Positions 8,547-18,358 of a stretch of 64,000 nt of DNA are shown here, in pieces. Under the pieces are notes generated by a model. The model did not search any database. It worked only from the letters and a program-made list of their open reading frames with translations, and was not told the origin of the DNA. The stretch lies in assembly GCF_003977755.1 (NCBI RefSeq), contig NZ_RQWN01000001.1, positions 248,001 to 312,000 of the forward strand, read 5' to 3'. The stretch is from Haloterrigena salifodinae (GTDB taxonomy: Archaea > Halobacteriota > Halobacteria > Halobacteriales > Natrialbaceae). The translations under genes and the position numbers were made by a program. Numbering within the stretch: position 1 is the first letter of the stretch; each line of letters opens with the position of its first letter.

Positions 8547-8823
8547 ATGGCCGGGGATAAAAGGGACACCTCCTTCGCAGATCAAGCCAAATCTCGTGCG
8601 ACATTCGCGCTTTGTATTCAGCACGACTCTTTGAAGAGATACGCTGATTGGTAGGAATCCCAGCGATCGATAAGCATCCACACTTAACGAATTACGTAGA
8701 CTCGAGGACCACGATATGATCGAAGTGAGCGGGTCGACGAATTTGAAAACGTACGATGCCGTCGATCCTGGATTAGAAGCATCTGTCGAGTTCGACCCGC
8801 GAGATACTGCAAAACTGGAGTAG
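8547..8823 (+). pseudogene. Frameshifted small regulator-like gene
   Basis: An ATG at 8547 opens MAGDKRDTSFADQAKSRATF and continues through LCIQHDSLKRYADW to a stop. Reading resumes one frame over with an in-frame stop, then LNELRRLEDHDMIEVSG and a clean end at 8823. The two parts look like one small alpha-helical haloarchaeal protein of about 90 residues, broken by a frameshift near 8652 and a stop near 8668. I recognise no named family; a helix-turn-helix-type regulator is a guess. Confidence 0.4.
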
Positions 8824-8943
8824 CAGGAGAGCGTAACGGGATTTCTTTCTTTAACCATACAAGAGTCCTATGATAAGTATGGGGAGCTAACCGAACAGAG
8901 TAACTCTGAAAAATTATATCATCCCACCCTCTATTTTAGAGGT

Positions 8944-9162
8944 ATGAGAGCCGACCAGAATGTGGTGAATTCACGATTATTGATATCGATTGGAGGACTA
9001 GCTTTGGTAATTCAGTCGATAGTATTTCAAGGCACCTTTGGAATTGTGGAAAATCCCGGAGTTTCCGGAGTCCTTAGAGACGTGCTGAGCGGTGGTCTAT
9101 TGCTGGTGGCAACAATTTTCCTTTTCAGTGGAGTGTATCTACGCCTACGCGATTCTCGATAA
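8944..9162 (+). CDS. Small two-helix membrane protein
   Basis: 72 residues with two hydrophobic helices (about 12-30 and 48-66) and a short charged end. No motif is recognised. An AT-rich patch (AAATTATATC, near 8911-8920) lies about 25-30 bases upstream of the ATG and would suit a leaderless promoter. It is the last low-GC gene before the high-GC chromosome resumes at 9.2 kb. Confidence 0.5.
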   Translation: MRADQNVVNSRLLISIGGLALVIQSIVFQGTFGIVENPGVSGVLRDVLSGGLLLVATIFLFSGVYLRLRDSR

Positions 9163-9258
9163 ATATGCAGACGTAGTTATCGAATCTGGAGACTCACTCT
9201 CACTTCAGATCTCGAGTAAAGAGCACTGTTATATCAATCGCGTCGACAGTCGCTACGC

Positions 9259-9963
9259 ATGGACACCGCCTCGGTCGTCGTCGCCGCCCGCGAGGAAGGG
9301 GAGCGCCTCGAGCGCACGCTGACGTCGCTCGCCCGGCAGTCGTTCGACGGGCAACTTGAGGTAATCGTCGTCGCCAGCGGAACGGCGACCTGCAGGGTCG
9401 CTCGCGAACACGGGGCGGTCGACCGCGTGCTCACCGACGACCGCTGCGACGGTCCCGGCGCGGCGCGCAACCGGGGCGCTGCGGCCGCGACCGGCGACGT
9501 CCTGCTTTTTACCGACGCCGACACGGTCGTCCCGCCGACGTGGGTGCGACGCCACTGGCGCCACTACGCGACGACGGCGGTCGTCGGCGTCGGCGGCCCG
9601 CTCCGGCCGCTCGCCGACGGGCTGGCTCACCGCATCCGCTTTCGGCTCCTCTCGGACTGGTGGTACCGGGCCAGCTGGCCCGTCGGATTCGTCCAGCAGC
9701 CGGGGCCGAACTGCAGCGTGCGCCGGTCGGCGTTCGAGACGGTCGACGGCTTCGACGAGTCGCTTTCTTTCCTCGAGGATACCGACCTCTCCCTACGATT
9801 GTGCGAGGCGGGATCCGTCGTCTACGATTCAGACTGTCCGGTCCGGACGTCGGTTCGACGCCACGAGCGGGAGGGGTATCTCCCGCTCCTGCTGGCGTAC
9901 CTCGTCGGCTACCTCGAGTACGCGCTGCCAGGGCGGTCGCCGACGCGGGATCACTTTTCGTAG
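9259..9963 (+). CDS. Glycosyltransferase family 2
   Basis: 234 residues of a GT-A fold. ASVVVAAREEGERL is the nucleotide-binding N-terminal strand, TDADT (85-89) supplies the metal-binding DxD, and FLEDTDLSLRL holds the acidic catalytic ED pair. A hydrophobic stretch near the C-terminus could touch the membrane. It should transfer a sugar from a nucleotide or dolichol donor to a lipid or glycan; the substrate cannot be read from sequence. It is followed closely by the yqeC-like gene. Confidence 0.85.
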   Translation: MDTASVVVAAREEGERLERTLTSLARQSFDGQLEVIVVASGTATCRVAREHGAVDRVLTDDRCDGPGAARNRGAAAATGDVLLFTDADTVVPPTWVRRHWRHYATTAVVGVGGPLRPLADGLAHRIRFRLLSDWWYRASWPVGFVQQPGPNCSVRRSAFETVDGFDESLSFLEDTDLSLRLCEAGSVVYDSDCPVRTSVRRHEREGYLPLLLAYLVGYLEYALPGRSPTRDHFS

Positions 9964-10010
9964 CGCGACCGACCGTCGGCTCTTTCTCGTCGGCCGTCGT
10001 ACCGACGGCT

Positions 10011-10805
10011 ATGGATTCGGATCTCGTCGACGCCCTCGCGGCCGACGCCTCGCTCACCTGCGTCGTCGGCGCCGGAGGCAAGAAATCGACGCTGTACGAA
10101 CTCGCCGGTCGCCTCGAGCGCACCGTCGTGACGGCGACCGTCCGCATTCCGATCTTCGACCGGCAGGTCGCCGCGGTGCGAGTCACCGAGGACCCGATCG
10201 AGCTGCTCGAGCGGACCGCCGCTGGCGAGCCCGACGGCGCTGCGAACGGCCTCGAGTGGCCCCTGGGCCTGGTCCCGGAACAGGAGCGAGACGATCGCTA
10301 CCTGGGGTACGACACGGCCGTCGTCGACCGGATCGCGGCGGCAACGAGCGTCGATCACGTTCTCGTCAAGGCCGACGGGGCGCGAACGCGGCTGCTGAAG
10401 GCGCCGAACGAGCGCGAGCCGCAGCTTCCGGAGACGGTCGAAACGGTGCTCGCGATCGCCAGCGTCGACGCGGTCGGCCGACCCCTCGACGAGGGGGCCG
10501 TCCACCGGCCGGAGCGCGTCGCGGCCGTTACCGGACGCGATCTCGGCGACCCGATTCGGCCGGACGACGTCGCGACGATCCTCACCAGCCCCGACGGCGG
10601 GTTGAAGGACGTGCCGCCGGACGCGACGTACGTGCCGGTGCTCAACATGGTCGACGACGCCGATGACCGTGCGATCGGCCGCGAGGTCGCGACTCGGATC
10701 CTCGAGCGGAGCGCGGACGCCGATGCGGATGCCCACGGACGAATCTCGCGCGTCGTCCTGACGAGCATGATCGCTGACAAGCCGTTGGTCGACGTCATCG
10801 AGTGA
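10011..10805 (+). CDS. yqeC: YqeC family selenium-dependent hydroxylase accessory protein
   Basis: 264 residues. The N-terminal P-loop-like GAGGKKST (20-27), the central VKADGARTRLLKAP block and a C-terminal NMVDD segment match YqeC, a putative maturation factor of molybdenum hydroxylases. The frame is open further upstream, but the ATG at 10011 starts just before the P-loop as usual. Its neighbour 85 bases downstream is mobA on the same strand, which supports a role in molybdenum cofactor enzymes. Haloarchaea generally lack selenium insertion, so the selenium part of the family name need not apply. Confidence 0.85.
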   Translation: MDSDLVDALAADASLTCVVGAGGKKSTLYELAGRLERTVVTATVRIPIFDRQVAAVRVTEDPIELLERTAAGEPDGAANGLEWPLGLVPEQERDDRYLGYDTAVVDRIAAATSVDHVLVKADGARTRLLKAPNEREPQLPETVETVLAIASVDAVGRPLDEGAVHRPERVAAVTGRDLGDPIRPDDVATILTSPDGGLKDVPPDATYVPVLNMVDDADDRAIGREVATRILERSADADADAHGRISRVVLTSMIADKPLVDVIE

Positions 10806-10890
10806 CGCCGCCGATCCCGACCCGTCTCGAGGTCCCAAATGCGATGGAATGAGGGCGTAGTTTATGGGATAGCTGGTCCTATCGTCGTCC

Positions 10891-11517
10891 GTGACCAGCG
10901 AACGCTCGCTCGGCGGCGTCGTCCTCGCCGGCGGCTACTCCACGCGCTTCGGCGAGTCGGACAAGGCCGTCGCCAACCTCGCGGGAACGCCCATGATCCG
11001 CCGGGTCGTCGACCGACTCGCGACCGTGACCGACGACCTCGTGGTCAACTGTCGCGACGATCAGCTCGAGGCGATTCAAGACGCGCTCGCGGGCAGCGAC
11101 CTTGAGCCCCGGTACGCGACCGATCCCGTCCCGGACAGGGGACCGCTGGCCGGCATTCAGATCGGCCTTGAAGCGGTCGACCGCGAGTACGCGGCCGTCG
11201 TCGCTTGCGACATGCCCTTCGTCGATCCCGCGCTGCTCGAGACGCTCCACGAGCGCGCCCGCGGCCGCGACGGCGCCGTCGTCCGCCTCGGGGACGGCTG
11301 GTACCAGACGACCCAGGCCGTCTACCGAGCCGACGCGATGGCCGAAGCCTGCGCGGAGACGCTCGACTCGGAAGACAAGCGGATCGTCGCCGCGCTCGAG
11401 CGCATCGACGTCGCGGAAGTCGGCGAGGACGCCCTCGAGGGGGTCTCCGAGCGGACGTTCGAGGGGATCGACACGCAGGAGGCGCTCGCGGAAGCCGAGC
11501 GACTGCTCGAGGAGTGA
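10891..11517 (+). CDS. mobA: Molybdenum cofactor guanylyltransferase MobA
   Basis: 208 residues starting from a GTG at 10891. The nucleotidyltransferase signature LAGGYSTRFGESDKA lies at residues 12-26, and DRGPLAGIQIGL and ACDMPFV are the other family blocks. The enzyme attaches GMP to molybdopterin to form the bis- or mono-MGD cofactor in the cytoplasm. It lies downstream of yqeC and may share its transcript. No ATG in frame would retain the complete signature, which supports the GTG start. Confidence 0.88.
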   Translation: MTSERSLGGVVLAGGYSTRFGESDKAVANLAGTPMIRRVVDRLATVTDDLVVNCRDDQLEAIQDALAGSDLEPRYATDPVPDRGPLAGIQIGLEAVDREYAAVVACDMPFVDPALLETLHERARGRDGAVVRLGDGWYQTTQAVYRADAMAEACAETLDSEDKRIVAALERIDVAEVGEDALEGVSERTFEGIDTQEALAEAERLLEE

Positions 11518-11560
11518 AAACGGACGACCGTTCGGGTCGATTGCGGTTCTGTCCCGTCGA

Positions 11561-11767
11561 TCAATCGTCGTCTGCGGGCTCGTACGTGAAGATATCCTCG
11601 ATCCGACAATCGAAGTGCCGCGCCAGTTCGAAAGCGAGCTCGAGGCTCGGATCGTACCGCCCGCGCTCGATGGCGTTGATCGTCTGCCGGGAGACGTCTA
11701 CCTCGTCTGCGAGTTCGGCCTGCGTGACGTCGGCTTTCGCCCGCCAGACCTTGAGATCATTTTCCAT
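11561..11767 (-). CDS. XRE-family helix-turn-helix regulator
   Basis: 68 residues, nearly all of it a Cro/C1-type HTH: TQAELADEVDVSRQTINAIE, then RGRYDPSLELAFELA. This short form is common in archaea next to DUF2178 membrane proteins, exactly as here: the membrane gene is upstream with only 6 bases between them. The pair probably forms a small operon in which the regulator controls the operon or senses membrane state. No ligand domain is present. Confidence 0.88.
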   Translation of the reverse strand: MENDLKVWRAKADVTQAELADEVDVSRQTINAIERGRYDPSLELAFELARHFDCRIEDIFTYEPADDD

Positions 11768-11773
11768 GGGTCC

Positions 11774-12160
11774 TCAAAACTGCCGTTTATACCACACTCT
11801 CGTCGCGATCATGGAGACGGTCCCGAGTACCCAGGCCGTCAGCACGAGCTGAGAGGTCCCCATCGGTAGCTCGTAGCTCATACCGCCGCTCTCGCTCGAG
11901 TTGATTCCGGCCATTGCGAAGACGGTGACGAACCAGTACAGCGCCCAGAACGAAACGTATCCGGCGCGATAGTGGATCGCCATCTGTCGCTCGTCGTTTT
12001 CGCGATCGGCACTCACGTGTTGATACAAGCCGAGGGCAGTTGCTCCGACGAGGCCGCCGCTCAGCGCGAGCAGCGCGTTGCCCTCGCTAACCCCGACGAT
12101 CCCGACGATCAGTCCGAACAGTCCGACGGCGAACGCCGCGTACCGTTTCACTGCTGACAT
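11774..12160 (-). CDS. DUF2178 family membrane protein
   Basis: 128 residues from the ATG at 12160. Four hydrophobic helices are arranged in pairs around a cytoplasmic ENDERQMAIHYRAG segment, the hallmark of DUF2178 proteins. The function is unknown. It forms an operon with the XRE regulator directly downstream. A longer frame to 12250 exists but begins in an AT-rich promoter-like stretch (GTGTAAAGTATATGCG, near 12163-12180). Confidence 0.8.
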   Translation of the reverse strand: MSAVKRYAAFAVGLFGLIVGIVGVSEGNALLALSGGLVGATALGLYQHVSADRENDERQMAIHYRAGYVSFWALYWFVTVFAMAGINSSESGGMSYELPMGTSQLVLTAWVLGTVSMIATRVWYKRQF

Positions 12161-12597
12161 TTTGTGTAAAGTATATGCGACAAAATGGACTAATAAGTTT
12201 CCATAATGACGTGGAATGATACTCGAAACGTCGTCTGTATTTGACAGCATACTGAGAACGAAGTGCGGATCGCGACGCTGACCGTGCAGCGTCGCAGATC
12301 GCTCGAGTCACGCTCCGCTATCGGTCGACGACGAACGCTATCAACGAAGCAAACAGACGGTCCCGGGCGATCCGGTACTTCTCGACGGAAACAGGCGACT
12401 CGATTACTCGTCTTTAGCGCCGGGATTCGTCACGGCACCGTTCGCCGCCGAGCCGAACACCTGGCTGTCCACCGTTTCTCCTCGGGAGGCTCGGAGGCTC
12501 GCCACCCCTCGTCGAAAACCGTGGGCGAAAAAGCCGCTACCTCACTCCGTTCGGCGGCGGTGAAACCGCGCCTTCGGCGCGGGACGCTGCCAACTCG
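12161..12597. other. Intergenic region with ilvD 3'-end relic
   Basis: The left 100 bases hold the promoter of the DUF2178/XRE pair. The middle contains the ilvD 3'-copy described separately. The right end has a hairpin of the form CCGCGCC-TT-GGCGCGG (near 12568-12584) close to the end of ilvD, and words such as CTCACTCCGTTCG that recur in other hairpin islands of the window. No intact gene is seen. Confidence 0.55.
12404..12463 (-). pseudogene. Relic copy of the ilvD 3' end
   Basis: Nineteen codons plus stop read [19 protein letters not shown], matching the C-terminus of the intact ilvD ([19 protein letters not shown]) that ends at 12598. The copy lies 134 bases downstream in the same orientation. 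Upstream of it the match stops abruptly. It looks like what is left of a tandem ilvD paralogue after deletion, or of an unequal exchange at the end of the gene. Confidence 0.75.
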
Positions 12598-14388
12598 TTA
12601 GTCCTGCTTCGCGCCGGGGTTCGTCACGGCGCCGTTGGCCGCCGAGCCGAACATCTGGCCGTACTTCGCCAGCACGCCCGTCGTGTAGTTCGGTTCGGGC
12701 AGGTCGTGTTCCTCGAGTCGCTGTTCGAGTTCCTCGTCGGTGAGGTCTACGGAGAGCTCGTGGTCATCGATGTCGATGGTGATCATGTCGCCGTCCTCGA
12801 GGGCCGCGATGGGGCCGCCGACGGCGGCCTCCGGCGCGACGTGGCCGATGGAAAAGCCGCGGGTGGCACCGGAGAACCGACCGTCGGTAAAGAGCGCGAC
12901 GTCCTCGGCGTGGCCCTGGCCGGCGACCGCGCTCGTGACGCCGAGCATCTCGCGCATGCCGGGGCCGCCCTGGGGGCCCTCGTTGCGGATCCCGATGACG
13001 TCGCCGCTCTCGACGCGTCCCTCTTGGACGTACGCCATCGCGTTCTCCTCCTCCTCGAAGATCCGGACGGGACCCTCGTGGTGGAGGTGGTCCTCGCCGG
13101 TGATCTTGATGACGGCGCCGTCGGGCGCGAGGTTGCCCGTCAGGATGCGGATCGCGCCGCGCTCGTGGATCGGCTCGTCGACGGTGTTGAGGAAGTCCGC
13201 GTCGACTGTTTCTCGCGGCTCATCACCGCTCGAACTATCCGAGGCGCTGCGCGCCTCGCCGTCCTCGATGGCCGGCGGATCGATGCGCTCGAGTCCCTCG
13301 GCGATCGTCTCGCCGGTGACGGTCAGCGCGTCGCCGTGGAGCAGGTCCGCCTCGAGCAGTTCGCGGAGGACGACGGGGACGCCGCCGACCTCGTGGAGGT
13401 CCTTCATGACGCGCTCGCCGCCGGGCTGGAGGTCGGCGATCTTGGGCGTGCGGGCACTGATCTCGTTGAACTCCTCGATGTCGAGGTCGATGCCGGCCTC
13501 GGCGGCCATCGCCAGCAGGTGGAGGACGGCGTTGGTCGAACCGCCGACGGCGACCTGAAGCGCGATGGCGTTCTCGAAGGATTCCTTGGTGAGGAAGTCC
13601 GAGGGCTTGCGTCGCTCCTCGACGGCCTCGACGGCGAGCTCGCCGCTCTCGCGGGCGACCTCGTAGCGATCCTCGTCCTCGGCGAGCGGCGAGGACGACC
13701 CCAGCGGCGCGAAGCCGATGGTCTCGGAGATCGACGCCATCGTGTTGGCGGTGAACATCCCGCCGCAGGAGCCGGCGCCGGGGCAGGCGTTGCGCTCCAT
13801 CTCGTCGAGTTCGTCCCGGGACATCTCGCCGTCGGCGACGGCGCCGACGCCCTCGAAGAGGTTCTGGACCGTGATCTCGCGGCCCTCGTGTTCGCCGGGC
13901 ATAATCGAGCCGCCGTAGAGGAAGACGCTGGGCAGATCAGTTCGGATGGCGGCCATCATCATCCCGGGCATGTTCTTGTCGCAGCCGCCGATGGTGACTA
14001 GCCCGTCCATGCGCTCGCCGAAAGCGACGAGTTCGACGGAGTCGGCGATGACCTCCCGGGAGATGAGGGAGGCCTTCATCCCCTCGGTCCCCATCGAGAT
14101 GGCGTCGGAGATGGTGATGGTCCCGAACTCGATGGGCATCCCGCCGGCCTCGTCGACGGCGTCGTAGGCCGATTGCGCGACGTCGTCTAGGTGAACGTTA
14201 CAGGGCGTGATGTCCGCGGCCGGGTTCGCGACGCCGATCATCGGCGAGTCGAAGTCCTCGTCGTCGTACCCCATCGCGCGGAACATTGCACGGTGGGGCG
14301 CGCGTTCGACCCCTTCCGTGACCTCGTTGCTCGGCAGGTCGTCCGGTTTGCCCTCCGCGGGCGACCGCTGCTCGGGCTGTTGGCTCAT
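12598..14388 (-). CDS. ilvD: Dihydroxy-acid dehydratase
   Basis: 596 residues; converts 2,3-dihydroxy-isovalerate and its homologue to the 2-oxo acids in valine, isoleucine and leucine synthesis. The iron-sulfur cluster cysteines are visible in [16 protein letters not shown] and AGSCGGMF. The C-terminal [14 protein letters not shown] block closes the family. Compared with bacterial enzymes there is an acidic, serine-rich insertion of about 25 residues in the second half (around [13 protein letters not shown]), a halophile-type surface loop. It is a single-gene unit here, with the other branched-chain genes outside the window. Confidence 0.95.
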   Translation of the reverse strand: MSQQPEQRSPAEGKPDDLPSNEVTEGVERAPHRAMFRAMGYDDEDFDSPMIGVANPAADITPCNVHLDDVAQSAYDAVDEAGGMPIEFGTITISDAISMGTEGMKASLISREVIADSVELVAFGERMDGLVTIGGCDKNMPGMMMAAIRTDLPSVFLYGGSIMPGEHEGREITVQNLFEGVGAVADGEMSRDELDEMERNACPGAGSCGGMFTANTMASISETIGFAPLGSSSPLAEDEDRYEVARESGELAVEAVEERRKPSDFLTKESFENAIALQVAVGGSTNAVLHLLAMAAEAGIDLDIEEFNEISARTPKIADLQPGGERVMKDLHEVGGVPVVLRELLEADLLHGDALTVTGETIAEGLERIDPPAIEDGEARSASDSSSGDEPRETVDADFLNTVDEPIHERGAIRILTGNLAPDGAVIKITGEDHLHHEGPVRIFEEEENAMAYVQEGRVESGDVIGIRNEGPQGGPGMREMLGVTSAVAGQGHAEDVALFTDGRFSGATRGFSIGHVAPEAAVGGPIAALEDGDMITIDIDDHELSVDLTDEELEQRLEEHDLPEPNYTTGVLAKYGQMFGSAANGAVTNPGAKQD

Positions 14389-14682
14389 ACCGGGAGATTG
14401 CTACCTCGGCGCTTAAAGTCCTCGGATACCGGTATCGGCCACTATCACGCTCGTAGCGAACACCTTCGGGCGATCGGTGGCGGTCCGATTGACGACCGTT
14501 GCGACTGATACCAACAGTAAACGAAGCTGTCAGAACTGCCGAAAACCGGTTCTGATTCACTCACTTGCACACAACAGCTGAATGCGAACACTGGTGTTCT
14601 CGGCCCTGCATACGCTCGCGCCCTTCGATTTCCTGCACGAACCTTTCCCGCCGCTGTCACAGAGTGACTGACAGAGCCACGA
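14389..14682. other. Intergenic region, possible relic
   Basis: No gene is convincing. A minus-strand frame over 14557-14790 has no family resemblance and would overlap the zinc microprotein. Composition in 14510-14660 is lower in GC than the flanks and looks like inserted or decaying sequence, possibly an insertion sequence end, but I can see neither terminal repeats nor a transposase. Confidence 0.35.
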
Positions 14683-14838
14683 ATGTATAAGTACTGTCTG
14701 AAGTGTGATTGGCAGGCCAGCACCGCTGGGGGCACGACCGAGGCGGAGGTCTCGGAGCAGGCCATCGAACACTTTGTCGAGACGGGCCACACGATCGATT
14801 CGATGCGGCTCCCCCCGCCGGTTATCCTGGAAAACTGA
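14683..14838 (+). CDS. 51-residue zinc-finger microprotein
   Basis: A short gene (ATG 14683, TGA 14836). The protein opens MYKYCLKCDW, a C-x2-C knuckle, and continues with a helix (EAEVSEQAIEHFVETGHTID) that offers two histidines as the remaining ligands, a C2H2-like layout. It ends 23 bases before the convergent FAD synthase gene stops. It belongs to the group of haloarchaeal microproteins without known function. Confidence 0.6.
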   Translation: MYKYCLKCDWQASTAGGTTEAEVSEQAIEHFVETGHTIDSMRLPPPVILEN

Positions 14839-14861
14839 CGGGAGCGCCCGCAGTTCGGCCC

Positions 14862-15293
14862 TCAGCCGCGGCGCTCAAGGATCCGATCGATGATTAGCCG
14901 CGTCGAGAGGATCTCGTCTTCGCGTTCGGGGTCGCGGGCGCTCGCGCGTTCGACGGTGCAGTCGATTCCGCGGCGCTCGAGTTCGGCCTCGATCGCGTCG
15001 TCGTCGTGGTGCTGGTCGTGGCCCAGCGCGATCACGTCGGGGTCGATTTCCTCGATGGGCGCGAAGATATCCTCCTCGTGGCCGACGATCGCGTCGTCGA
15101 CGACCTCGAGGGCGGCGACGACGTCCCGGCGCTGCGCCGCCGGACAGATCGGCTTCTCCTTGTGGTCGACGTTCGACTTCCGGGCGACGATGACGAGCAG
15201 TTCGTCGCCCATCGCCGCAGCTTCCTCGAGGTAGTGGACGTGTCCGGGGTGGAGGATGTCGAAAGTCCCCTGGGCGACGACCGTCCGCGTCAT
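14862..15293 (-). CDS. ribL: Archaeal FAD synthase (RibL type)
   Basis: 143 residues of the nucleotidyltransferase superfamily. [17 protein letters not shown] near the N-terminus has the HxGH motif that binds ATP, and the C-terminal [10 protein letters not shown] block includes the second signature. RibL-type enzymes adenylate FMN to FAD in archaea, which lack the bacterial bifunctional RibF; glycerol-phosphate cytidylyltransferase is the related alternative. It is preceded, 111 bases upstream on the same strand, by a JAMM protease gene. Confidence 0.87.
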   Translation of the reverse strand: MTRTVVAQGTFDILHPGHVHYLEEAAAMGDELLVIVARKSNVDHKEKPICPAAQRRDVVAALEVVDDAIVGHEEDIFAPIEEIDPDVIALGHDQHHDDDAIEAELERRGIDCTVERASARDPEREDEILSTRLIIDRILERRG

Positions 15294-15404
15294 TGCGCCC
15301 CCCGAAGCCCCGTCGCGGCTCCCTCGGTTGTCGGTCGATCGGTTCGTCGTCTCGGGTTCGCAGTCGGTCCGCGGACCGGACCGGGAGTCGTCTCGAGCAT
15401 CATA

Positions 15405-15899
15405 CTATCGAAGTTCGTCGTCGATATCCGCCTGCGTGAAATCGAAGAAGTCCTCGGTTTCGGGCAGTTCCACGTCGATCACGTTCAGCTGGGTCGGCTC
15501 GCCCCCCGAATCGAAGGCCCGCCAGTCCGAGCGTCGGTACGGCGCGCCGATGATGATGTGGACGCTGCCCCGACCGAACGTCTCCAGATCCGCGCTGCTC
15601 GGGCTGATAACGCCGTTCGGGTGCGAGTGAACGCTGCCGAGGGCCTTCACGTCGTTCGGGATCTGGCTCGTCTTGACGGTCGCGCTGACGCTGTTCGACT
15701 CGGTGCCGGGAATCACGAGAATATCCGTGATGACGAGTCCGTCCCGGTCGATTCCGAGTCGCTCCGCCTCGGTTCCCCGGAGAAATCCCATGTACTCGTC
15801 GGGATGGGCGGCTTCGGAGGACTCGAGGGCGAACTCGAGGGTTTCCTCGGCGATGCCGAGGATCGAACTCGAGCGAAACAGCGCGTCGAACAGCCCCAT
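15405..15899 (-). CDS. JAMM/MPN+ metalloprotease (desampylase-like)
   Basis: 164 residues from the ATG at 15899. The zinc-binding JAMM signature is complete: His91, His93, Ser101 and Asp104 (H-x-H-x7-S-x2-D), with Glu35 in DEYMGFL as the upstream acid. Archaeal JAMM enzymes remove ubiquitin-like SAMP proteins from conjugates or generate them; whether this one is a SAMP isopeptidase is inferred from family. A longer in-frame extension to 16013 is basic and unlikely. It may be co-transcribed with ribL. Confidence 0.85.
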   Translation of the reverse strand: MGLFDALFRSSSILGIAEETLEFALESSEAAHPDEYMGFLRGTEAERLGIDRDGLVITDILVIPGTESNSVSATVKTSQIPNDVKALGSVHSHPNGVISPSSADLETFGRGSVHIIIGAPYRRSDWRAFDSGGEPTQLNVIDVELPETEDFFDFTQADIDDELR

Positions 15900-16105
15900 G
15901 ACACGACCTGCGTGCTTGCGGTTGCTAAACGTTCCGATGGTCGTTTCGGCGACGGCTCCGCGGTGAGCGGCGGGCCGGCGGCTGCGGCTTCGCCGCGTAA
16001 TCGTCCCGATCATCCGTGATATCTGTCGATCGTCAACTAGGTGTGTATATATTATCTATCCCTACTAGCATACTGTTTTTCCGGCGGCTCTCCGTATTCG
16101 CATTT

Positions 16106-18358
16106 ATGTCACTAGACGACGATTCGCTCGAGTACCACCGCGAAGAGCCCCCCGGCAAGATCGAGATCCGCACGACGAAGTCGACGACTACCCAGCGCGA
16201 CCTCTCGCTGGCGTACTCGCCCGGGGTCGCCGCGCCGTGTCGCGAGATCGCCGATCGTGAAGACGACGCCTACCAATACACGGCCAAAGGGAATCTCGTC
16301 GGTGTCGTCTCGAACGGCTCGGCGGTACTCGGGCTGGGCGACATCGGCGCTCAGGCGTCGAAACCCGTCATGGAGGGGAAGGGCGTGCTGTTCAAGCGCT
16401 TCGCCGACATCGACGTCTTCGACATCGAACTCGATCACGACAACGTCGACGCCTTCGTCGAATCGGTCGCGGCGATGGAGCCGACGTTCGGCGGCGTCAA
16501 CATCGAGGACATTGCCGCGCCCGCCTGCTTCACGATCGAGGAGCGACTGCGCGAGCGAATGGACGTCCCGGTCTTTCACGACGACCAGCACGGCACCGCG
16601 ATCATCTCTGGTGCGGCCTTGCTCAACGCCGTCGACATCGCCGGCAAGGATATGGAAGAGCTCTCGGTTACCTTCTCCGGCGCGGGCGCGGCGGCCATCG
16701 CGACCGCCCGGTTTTTCGTCTCGCTGGGCGTCCCGAAGGAGAACATCACGATGGTCGACATCGACGGCATCCTGACGACCAAACGGGCCGAAAGCGGCGA
16801 CCTCGATCCCTACAGCCGCGAGTTCGCCCGCGACGTTCCTCAGGGCGACGTCGCCGACGCGATGGTCGACGCGGACGTCTTCGTCGGCCTCTCCGTCGGC
16901 GGGATTGTCGACCCGGAAATGGTGCGGTCCATGGCCGAGGACCCAATCATCTTTGCGATGGCCAACCCCGACCCGGAAATCGACTACGAGACGGCCAAGA
17001 ACGCCCGGGACGACACGGTCATCATGGCCACTGGGCGCTCGGACTACCCGAACCAGGTCAACAACGTCCTCGGGTTCCCCTTCATCTTCCGGGGCGCGCT
17101 CGACGTCCGGGCCAGCGAGATCAACGAGGAGATGAAGGTCGCCGCCGCGGAGGCCATCGCCGACCTCGCGCGGACCGACGTCCCCGACGCTGTCCGCAAG
17201 GCCTACGGCGACCAGCCGCTGCAGTTCGGCCCCGAGTACATCATTCCGAAACCCCTCGATCCGCGCGTGCTCTTCGAGGTCGCGCCCGCCGTCGCCCGCG
17301 CCGCGGTCGAAAGCGGCGCCGCCCGCACCGACCTCGACTTAGAGACCTACGTCGAGGACCTCGAGGCCCGCCTGGGCAAGTCCCGCGAGATGATGCGAAC
17401 CGTGTTCAACAAGGCCAAGACCGACCCGAAGCGGCTCGCGCTGGCCGAAGGGACCAACGAGAAGATCATCCGGGCGGCGGCCCAGCTCGAGGACCGCGAC
17501 CTCGCGCGGCCGGTGCTGATCGGCGACGCCGAAGAGATCCGGGCCACCGTCGCCGATCTCAACCTCGAGCTCGACCCTGAGATCGTCGACCCGTCGACTG
17601 GCGACTACGAGGAATACGCCGAGGCGCTCTACGAGCGCCGCCGGCGCAAGGGCGTGACGAGGACCGAGGCGCGAGAGCGGATCCGGGACAGCGACTACTT
17701 CGCGTCGGTGATGGTCGACCAGGGCGACGCCGACGCAATGCTCACCGGGCTCACGAACCACTATCCCTCGGCGCTGCGTCCGCCACTGCAGGTGGTCGGC
17801 ACGGCGCCCGACACCGACTACGCCGCGGGCGTCTACATGCTGACGTTCAAGAACCGCGTTGTCTTCCTCGCCGACGCGACGGTCAACCAGGACCCCGACG
17901 AGGACGTGTTAGCAGAGATCACACGCCACACGGCCGACCTCGCGCGGCGGTTCAACGTCGAGCCGCGGGCCGCCCTCCTGTCGTACTCGGACTTCGGCAG
18001 CGTCGACAACCAGGGAACGCGCAAACCCCGCCGGGCGGCACAGCGGCTCCGGGCGGATCCCGACGTCGACTTCCCCGTCGACGGCGAGATGCAGGCCGAC
18101 ACCGCCGTCGTCGAGGAACTGCTCGAGGACAACTACGAGTTCGCCGACCTCGACGAACCTGCGAACGTGCTCGTCCTCCCCAACCTCGAGGCGGGCAACG
18201 TCTGCTACAAGTTGCTCCAGCGGCTGGGCGGCGCCGAGGCGATCGGGCCGATGCTGGTCGGCATGGACCGCCCGGTTCACGTCCTCCAGCGGGACGACGA
18301 GGTCAGCGACATCGTGAACCTCGCGGCCGTCGCGACCGTCGACGCGCAAGGCGAGTAG
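16106..18358 (+). CDS. maeB: NADP-dependent malic enzyme with phosphotransacetylase-like C-terminal domain
   Basis: 750 residues. The first 420 form the malic enzyme: [33 protein letters not shown] and the NAD(P)-binding GAGAAAIA. The last 330 resemble phosphate acetyltransferase, the usual MaeB fusion, which in bacteria serves as a regulatory acetyl-CoA sensor rather than an enzyme. It interconverts malate and pyruvate plus CO2. The ATG at 16106 gives [16 protein letters not shown]; the 30 codons upstream lie in an AT-rich promoter region (TGTATATATTATC near 16042). Confidence 0.94.
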   Translation: MSLDDDSLEYHREEPPGKIEIRTTKSTTTQRDLSLAYSPGVAAPCREIADREDDAYQYTAKGNLVGVVSNGSAVLGLGDIGAQASKPVMEGKGVLFKRFADIDVFDIELDHDNVDAFVESVAAMEPTFGGVNIEDIAAPACFTIEERLRERMDVPVFHDDQHGTAIISGAALLNAVDIAGKDMEELSVTFSGAGAAAIATARFFVSLGVPKENITMVDIDGILTTKRAESGDLDPYSREFARDVPQGDVADAMVDADVFVGLSVGGIVDPEMVRSMAEDPIIFAMANPDPEIDYETAKNARDDTVIMATGRSDYPNQVNNVLGFPFIFRGALDVRASEINEEMKVAAAEAIADLARTDVPDAVRKAYGDQPLQFGPEYIIPKPLDPRVLFEVAPAVARAAVESGAARTDLDLETYVEDLEARLGKSREMMRTVFNKAKTDPKRLALAEGTNEKIIRAAAQLEDRDLARPVLIGDAEEIRATVADLNLELDPEIVDPSTGDYEEYAEALYERRRRKGVTRTEARERIRDSDYFASVMVDQGDADAMLTGLTNHYPSALRPPLQVVGTAPDTDYAAGVYMLTFKNRVVFLADATVNQDPDEDVLAEITRHTADLARRFNVEPRAALLSYSDFGSVDNQGTRKPRRAAQRLRADPDVDFPVDGEMQADTAVVEELLEDNYEFADLDEPANVLVLPNLEAGNVCYKLLQRLGGAEAIGPMLVGMDRPVHVLQRDDEVSDIVNLAAVATVDAQGE

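Noticed and set aside
8529-8858. 109-codon minus-strand frame in the AT-rich island
   Set aside because: Opposite a better plus-strand remnant (8547-8823); serine-rich product with no motif.
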